A stretch of DNA of 10,883 nucleotides from Nocardioidaceae bacterium (GTDB lineage Bacteria; Actinomycetota; Actinomycetes; Propionibacteriales; Nocardioidaceae), in contig JAICRS010000094.1 in the NCBI GenBank assembly GCA_025966335.1, forward strand, positions 1 through 10,883. Reading direction: 5' to 3'. This document shows positions 6,598-10,883 of the stretch, piece by piece. Below the pieces are notes generated by a model that worked only from the letters and a program-made list of their open reading frames with translations, was not told the origin of the DNA and ran no database searches. A program made the position numbers and the translations under genes. The stretch's first letter is position 1. The number at the start of each line of letters is the position of its first letter.

Positions 6598-6602
6598 ACA
6601 GG

Positions 6603-8306
6603 TCAGACGATGTCGGGGGCGGCGACGCGGGCCTCGTCGGCCTCCCGGTCGGTGAGCGCGCGCTGGCTCTGCCGTTCGGCCTCGACCCGGCGCAGGTAGT
6701 GGTCGATCTCCTCGGCGCGCCGTTCATGGCCCCAGCCGAGCTCGCCGGCCATCAGCTCCGCGGCCGGTGCCACTGCCGCGACCCCGCGGTCGAAGCTCTC
6801 GATCGAGATCCGGGTACGCCGGGCGAGCACGTCGTCGAGGTGACGGGCCCCCTCGTGGGTCACCGCGTAGACCACCTCGGCCTTGAGGTAGTCCTCGGCG
6901 CCGGGCAGCGGGTCGGCCAGGTCGGGGCGGCTCGAGACCAGCGCCAGGACCTCGTCGACCAGGCCGCCGTAGCGGTTGAGCAGGTGGTCGATCCGGGCCA
7001 GGTGCAGGCCGGACGTGCGGGCGAGGGTGTCCCGCTGGTTGGTCCGGGTCTCGTAGCCGTCCGCACCCGCCAGCCGGACCCGTTCGGTGATGCTTCCCGG
7101 CACCGCGCCGCCGAGGGAGTGGGCGGCGGCGTCCACGGCGTCCTTGCCCATCACCCGGTAGGTGGTCAGCTTGCCGCCGGCGATGATCACCAGGCCCGGC
7201 ACCGGCGTCACCACCGTGTGCTCGCGGGAGATCCGGCTGGTCGGCTCCGACTCCCCCGACAGCAGCGGCCGCAGGCCGGCGTAGACGCCCTCGACGTCCT
7301 CGTGCCCCAACGGCTCCTTGAGGACCGTGTTCACCCGGTCGAGCAGGTAGTCGATGTCGGTGCGGGACGCCGCCGGGTGGGCCTTGTCCAGGTTCCACGC
7401 GGTGTCGGTGGTGCCGATGATCCAGTGCCGGCCCCACGGGATCACGAACAGCACCGAGGTCTCGGTGCGCAGGATGATCCCGCTGTCGGAGCGGATCCGG
7501 TCCCGGGGCACGACGAGGTGGATGCCCTTGCTGGCCTGCACGTGCAGCGCGCCGCGGCCGCCGACCATCTCCTGGATCTCGTCGGTCCACACGCCGGCGG
7601 CGTTGACCACCACGCGAGCCCGGACGGCGAGCTCGCGGCCGGACTCCAGGTCGGTGGCGCGGACCCCGGTGACCCGCTCCCCCTCGCGCAGGAAGCCGGT
7701 GACCTTGGTCCGGGTCGCCAGCAGCGTGCCGTGTGCGGCGGCGGTACGGGCGATCGTCGTCACCAGCCGCGCGTCGTCGACCTGCGCGTCGTAGTACTGG
7801 ATCGCGCCAGCCAGCGCGTCGGCCTTGAAGTCGGGTGCGATCCGCCGGACCTGGCGCCGGAACAGGTGCCGGTGCCGCGGGACACCCACGTCGTACTTCC
7901 CGGCCATCGCCATCGCGTCGTACAGCGCGAGACCGGCGCCCACGTAGGGCCGCTCCCAGCCGCGACGGGTCAACGGGTAGAGGAACGGCACCGGCTTCAC
8001 CAGGTGCGGCGCCAGCCGGGTCAGCAGCAGGCCGCGCTCCTCGAGCGCCTCCCGGACCAGCGCGAAGTCGAGCATCTCCAGGTAGCGCAGGCCGCCGTGG
8101 ATCAGCTTGCTGGAGCGCGACGAGGTGCCGGAGGCCAGGTCACGCTGCTCGAGCAGCCCCACCGACAGGCCGCGGGTGACCGCGTCGAGCGCGGTCCCGA
8201 CCCCGACCACGCCGCCGCCGACGACGAGCACGTCGAGCTCGCCGGCCGCCATCGCGTCGAGCGCGGCCTCCCGGGCACCGGGGCTGAGCGCGGCCTCGGG
8301 CGACAT
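6603..8306 (-). CDS. glpD: Glycerol-3-phosphate dehydrogenase (FAD-dependent, quinone-linked)
   Basis: The 567-residue product oxidises sn-glycerol-3-phosphate to dihydroxyacetone phosphate and passes electrons to the membrane quinone pool; it acts as a peripheral protein on the inner face of the membrane. The FAD-binding motif GGGVVG (30-35) opens a DAO-fold oxidoreductase. Further family hallmarks are SGTSSRSSKLIHGGLRYLE (59-77), GTTDT (299-303) and GGKLTTYR (377-384). The C-terminal helical DAO domain includes DDVLARRTRI at 491-500. The length is normal for actinobacterial GlpD. The ATG at 8304-8306 overlaps the stop of the upstream hydrolase by one base (TGATG), which implies coupled translation in the guaB-guaB3-hydrolase-glpD operon. 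The usual glpF or glpK neighbours are not in the window. The function is assigned with high confidence; a specific reason for its link to guanine genes is not evident. Confidence 0.95.
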   Translation of the reverse strand: MSPEAALSPGAREAALDAMAAGELDVLVVGGGVVGVGTALDAVTRGLSVGLLEQRDLASGTSSRSSKLIHGGLRYLEMLDFALVREALEERGLLLTRLAPHLVKPVPFLYPLTRRGWERPYVGAGLALYDAMAMAGKYDVGVPRHRHLFRRQVRRIAPDFKADALAGAIQYYDAQVDDARLVTTIARTAAAHGTLLATRTKVTGFLREGERVTGVRATDLESGRELAVRARVVVNAAGVWTDEIQEMVGGRGALHVQASKGIHLVVPRDRIRSDSGIILRTETSVLFVIPWGRHWIIGTTDTAWNLDKAHPAASRTDIDYLLDRVNTVLKEPLGHEDVEGVYAGLRPLLSGESEPTSRISREHTVVTPVPGLVIIAGGKLTTYRVMGKDAVDAAAHSLGGAVPGSITERVRLAGADGYETRTNQRDTLARTSGLHLARIDHLLNRYGGLVDEVLALVSSRPDLADPLPGAEDYLKAEVVYAVTHEGARHLDDVLARRTRISIESFDRGVAAVAPAAELMAGELGWGHERRAEEIDHYLRRVEAERQSQRALTDREADEARVAAPDIV

Positions 8307-9109
8307 CAGCCGGCCAGCACCTGACGTTGCCGGCTGCCGAGGCCGGTCAGCCGGTCCCGGCCGATCGGGTTCATCGCCTGTACCCGGGTCACCTCGGCCG
8401 GGTCGAGGTCCGCGTAGGCGATCGCGGGTGCCTCGTCGCCGACCCGGTCCACCGGCCGGCCCTCGGGGCCGTAGACCGCGCTGCCCCCGTTGAACGCGTA
8501 GTCACCGCACGTGCCGGTCAGCCCGGAGAACACCACGTAGATCCCGTTGTCGAGCGCGCGCGCCGCGTAGTAGAGGTCGCGGCGGTGCTCGGAGCCCACG
8601 TAGTAGGCCGACGGGCACAGGTAGGCCAGCGCGCCGTCGGCGGCGGCCGCAGCGGCGTGCTCGGGGAAGCAGCCGTCGTAGCAGATCCCGAGTCCGAGCT
8701 CCCAGCCGTCGACGGCGATCGAGGCGCCGTGGTCGCCCGGGGTGAAGAACCCGAGCTCGGCGTCGAACATGTGCTGCTTGTCGTAGGGCACGGTCACCTC
8801 GCCGGCGCGGTCGAGCACCAGCAGGGACAGCGTGAACCGGTCCGCGCTCCGTCGTACCGCTGCGCCGGCGACCACCACCACGGAGCCGGCTCGCGCCGCG
8901 TCGCGCAGCGTCCGCAGCCGCTCGTCCTCGGGGGTCAGCGTCGCCGCCGGTGACCAGCCGTCGGGGTCGTAGCCGGTGAGGAACAGCTCGGGGAGTACGA
9001 CGAGCCGCGCACCGTTGCGGGCAGCCTCCTCGACCAGGGACACCGCGGTCGCGACATTGGCCACCACGTCACCCGAGACCGACTCGGCCTGGGCCGCGGC
9101 GACCCTCAC
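8306..9109 (-). CDS. Carbon-nitrogen hydrolase (nitrilase superfamily amidase)
   Basis: The 267-residue product has the typical single-domain nitrilase-superfamily length. The Glu-Lys-Cys catalytic triad is visible: Glu41 in LPELFLTGY, Lys111 in PYDKQHMFD and Cys143 in GICYDGCFPE. The position after the nucleophile elbow that is often Arg (CYDxRFPE) is Cys147 here. The enzyme is cytoplasmic and should hydrolyse a C-N bond, most likely an amide, releasing ammonia; the substrate cannot be read from the sequence. Candidates include small aliphatic amides, N-carbamoyl compounds and deaminated glutathione. The GTG start (9107-9109) overlaps the guaB3 stop as GTGA, and its stop overlaps the glpD start as TGATG, so it is translated as the middle gene of the operon. 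Possible roles linked to purine or amide nitrogen metabolism are inference from position alone. Confidence 0.88.
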   Translation of the reverse strand: MRVAAAQAESVSGDVVANVATAVSLVEEAARNGARLVVLPELFLTGYDPDGWSPAATLTPEDERLRTLRDAARAGSVVVVAGAAVRRSADRFTLSLLVLDRAGEVTVPYDKQHMFDAELGFFTPGDHGASIAVDGWELGLGICYDGCFPEHAAAAAADGALAYLCPSAYYVGSEHRRDLYYAARALDNGIYVVFSGLTGTCGDYAFNGGSAVYGPEGRPVDRVGDEAPAIAYADLDPAEVTRVQAMNPIGRDRLTGLGSRQRQVLAG

Positions 9110-10212
9110 TGGACGACGACCTCGACCCGCTGGAACTCCTTGAGCTCGGTGTAGCCGGTGGTGGCCATCGACCGGCGCAGCGCACCGACCAGGTTCATCG
9201 TGCCGTCGGCGGTGCGGGAGGGGCCGAACAGGATCTCCTCCAGCGTGCCGACCGTGCCGATCTCCACCCGCTCACCGCGCGGCAGCTTGGAGTGCCACGC
9301 CTCGGCGCCCCAGTGGAAGCCCTGCCCGGGTGCCTCCTGTGCCCGCGCGAGCGGTGAGCCGATCATCGCCGCGTCGGCGCCACAGGCGATCGCCTTGGCC
9401 AGGTCTCCGCTGCGGCCGACCGAGCCGTCCGCGATCACGTGCACGTAGCGACCACCGGACTCGTCGAGGTAGTCACGCCGGGCCGCGGCCACGTCGGCGA
9501 CCGCGCTGGCCATCGGCACCGCGAGACCGAGCACGGTCCGGGTGGTGTGCGCGGCTCCGCCGCCGAACCCGACCAGGACACCGGCCGCGCCGGTGCGCAT
9601 CAGGTGCAGCGCCGCCTGGTAGGTCGCGCAGCCACCGACGATCACCGGGACGTCGAGCTCGTAGATGAACTCCTTGAGGTTCAGCGGCTCCGCCTGGCCG
9701 GAGACGTGCTCGGCGGAGACGGTGGTGCCGCGGATCACGAACAGGTCGACGCCGGCGTCGACGACCGCCTTCGCGTGCTCCTTGGTGCGCTGGGGCGACA
9801 ACGAGCCGGCCACGGTGACGCCGGCCTCGCGCATCTCCTTGAGCCGTGCGGTGATCAGCTCCGGCTTGATCGGCTCGGCGTAGATCTCCTGGAGCCGCTT
9901 GGTGGCTGCGGTCCCGCGCAGCTCGGCCACCTCGGCGAGCAGGTCGGTCGGGTCGTCGTAGCGGGTCCACAGCCCCTCGAGGTCGAGGACACCGAGGCCG
10001 CCGTACCTGCCGAACTCGATCGCCGTCCGCGGCGACATCACCGAGTCCATCGGGGCGGCGATGATCGGCAGCTCGAAGCGGTAGGCGTCGATCTGCCAGG
10101 CGACCGAGACCTCCTCCGGGTCGCGGGTGCGCCGCGAGGGCACGATCGCGATGTCGTCGAAGGAGTAGGCGCGGCGACCGCGCTTGGCGCGGCCGATCTC
10201 GATTTCCATCAC
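9106..10212 (-). CDS. guaB3: GuaB3-type IMP dehydrogenase-related protein
   Basis: The 367- or 368-residue protein has an IMP dehydrogenase/GMP reductase TIM barrel and no CBS-domain insertion, so it is shorter than true IMP dehydrogenase. The N-terminal segment with SFDDIAIVPS and IIAAPMDSVMS is typical, as are VIADGSVGRSGD (259-270) and GADAAMIGSPLAR (278-290). In the catalytic loop, where IMP dehydrogenase has GxGSxCTT, this protein reads GFGGGAAHTTR (215-225), placing His222 where the nucleophilic Cys should be. It follows guaB directly with a gap of about 21-24 bases, the same order as guaB2-guaB3 in mycobacteria. A cyanobacterial GuaB3 has been reported to be an IMP dehydrogenase, but the role of the actinobacterial group is not settled to my knowledge. 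The start is either GTG at 10212 or the adjacent ATG at 10209; the GAGAG tract upstream slightly favours the GTG by spacing. Confidence 0.9.
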   Translation of the reverse strand: MMEIEIGRAKRGRRAYSFDDIAIVPSRRTRDPEEVSVAWQIDAYRFELPIIAAPMDSVMSPRTAIEFGRYGGLGVLDLEGLWTRYDDPTDLLAEVAELRGTAATKRLQEIYAEPIKPELITARLKEMREAGVTVAGSLSPQRTKEHAKAVVDAGVDLFVIRGTTVSAEHVSGQAEPLNLKEFIYELDVPVIVGGCATYQAALHLMRTGAAGVLVGFGGGAAHTTRTVLGLAVPMASAVADVAAARRDYLDESGGRYVHVIADGSVGRSGDLAKAIACGADAAMIGSPLARAQEAPGQGFHWGAEAWHSKLPRGERVEIGTVGTLEEILFGPSRTADGTMNLVGALRRSMATTGYTELKEFQRVEVVVQ

Positions 10213-10221
10213 AGGCGACAG

Positions 10222-10226
10222 TCTCT
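10222..10226 (-). promoter_or_regulatory. Weak ribosome binding site for the guaB3-type gene
   Basis: On the minus strand a GAGAG tract lies in the short gap after the guaB stop. It is about 10 bases from the GTG at 10212 and about 13 from the ATG at 10209. It is the only purine tract in the gap and leaves the choice between the two adjacent starts open. Confidence 0.4.
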
Positions 10227-10233
10227 CGTGTTC

Positions 10234-10883
10234 TCAGCGGGAGCTGTAGTTGGGTGCCTCGACGGTCATCTGGATGTCGTGCGGGTGGCTCTCCTTGAGC
10301 CCCGCCGAGGTGATCCGGACGAACTGGCCGCGGTCCTGCAGCTCGGGGATGGTCCGCGAGCCGACGTAGAACATCGACTGCTGCAGCCCGCCGATCAGCT
10401 GGTGGGCGACCGCCGACAGCGGCCCCCGGTAGGGCACCTGTCCCTCGATCCCCTCGGGCACGATCTTGTCGTCGCTGGCCACGTCCGCCTGGAAGTAGCG
10501 GTCCTTGGAGAAGGACCTCTTCCCGCGCGAGGCCATCGCGCCGAGCGAGCCCATCCCGCGGTAGGACTTGAACTGCTTGCCGTTGACGAAGACCAGGTCG
10601 CCCGGGCTCTCGTCGCAGCCGGCGAGCAGCGAGCCCAGCATCACCGTGTCCGCACCCGCGACGATCGCCTTGGCGATGTCGCCGGAGTACTGCAGGCCGC
10701 CGTCGCCGATGACGGGGACACCGGCCGGCTTGCAGGCCTGCGCGGCCTCGTAGATCGCGGTCACCTGCGGCACGCCCACGCCGGCCACCACGCGCGTCGT
10801 ACAGATGGAACCGGGACCGACCCCGACCTTGACCGCGTCGACGCCGGCGTCCACCAGCGCCTGCGCGCCGGCGCGGGTGGCGA
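10234..10883 (-). CDS. guaB: IMP dehydrogenase, C-terminal part (partial, 5' end outside window)
   Basis: The frame stays open to the window edge, so the GTG at 10854 is internal and the gene is cut; 215 codons plus the stop are visible, roughly the C-terminal 40 percent of a usual ~500-residue enzyme. The catalytic loop GVGPGSICTTR with its nucleophilic Cys is intact near the visible start. IGDGGLQYSGDIAKA and GADTVMLGSLLAG bind the phosphate of IMP. The mobile flap holds the catalytic Arg-Tyr pair in SKDRYFQ. The protein oxidises IMP to XMP with NAD+, the committed step toward GMP, and works as a cytoplasmic tetramer. The CBS domains lie upstream of the window. The guaB3-type gene follows 21-24 bases downstream. 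The intact Cys here contrasts with its absence in that neighbour. Confidence 0.97.
   Translation of the reverse strand, partial: ATRAGAQALVDAGVDAVKVGVGPGSICTTRVVAGVGVPQVTAIYEAAQACKPAGVPVIGDGGLQYSGDIAKAIVAGADTVMLGSLLAGCDESPGDLVFVNGKQFKSYRGMGSLGAMASRGKRSFSKDRYFQADVASDDKIVPEGIEGQVPYRGPLSAVAHQLIGGLQQSMFYVGSRTIPELQDRGQFVRITSAGLKESHPHDIQMTVEAPNYSSR

Noticed and set aside
10234..10854. guaB as a complete short gene starting at 10854
   Set aside because: The frame continues to the window edge with typical IMP dehydrogenase sequence (ATRAGAQALVDAG), so the start is simply outside the window.

Overview
The window comes from a high-G+C actinobacterium. Codon third positions are mostly G or C, GTG starts are frequent, genes are packed with 1-4 bp overlaps, and guaB is followed by a guaB3-type paralogue, a gene order known in actinobacteria. 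A Nocardioides-like member of the Propionibacteriales is my best guess, based on overall protein flavour only. I see no phage, insertion sequence, CRISPR, tRNA or rRNA. Every coding gene belongs to a recognisable family; the less explained material is in the intergenic DNA and in a few active-site details.

Layout. Bases 1-1257 (+) hold the C-terminal part of a secreted-type M28 zinc aminopeptidase with a PA domain; its start lies outside the window. A strong hairpin (1289-1315) separates it from the convergent guaA (1323-2891, -), the last enzyme of GMP synthesis. A 264-bp gap (2892-3155) holds the guaA promoter region and a cluster of GC-rich inverted repeats, including one arm that can pair with either of two identical partners just downstream of the next gene. 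Then, all on the minus strand and read right to left: guaB (10234-10883, partial), a guaB3-type IMP dehydrogenase-related gene (9106-10209 or 10212), a nitrilase-superfamily hydrolase (8306-9109) and glpD (6603-8306) form a tight operon. After a 147-bp gap, an aldehyde dehydrogenase (4865-6454) and a GMC/ChoD-like flavin oxidoreductase (3156-4868) form a second, translationally coupled pair.

How the genes fit together. guaB, guaB3 and guaA are guanine-nucleotide functions flanking a metabolic island. Within the island, glpD oxidises glycerol-3-phosphate, and the GMC oxidoreductase plus aldehyde dehydrogenase look suited to consecutive oxidation of an alcohol to an aldehyde and then an acid. 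In Mycobacterium tuberculosis the order guaB2-guaB3-choD is known (from memory); here three genes sit between the guaB3 and choD counterparts. The 147-bp gap between glpD and the aldehyde dehydrogenase contains three tandem 22-bp units on an exact 22-bp period, a 19-bp near-palindrome over a putative -35 region, and a -10-like box placed so that the message would be nearly leaderless.

I do not see a clear undescribed multigene system. The best leads are the 22-bp repeat array with the adjacent palindrome, the three-arm alternative hairpin, the loss of the catalytic cysteine in the GuaB3 protein, and the ferredoxin-like four-cysteine motif inside the GMC oxidoreductase.
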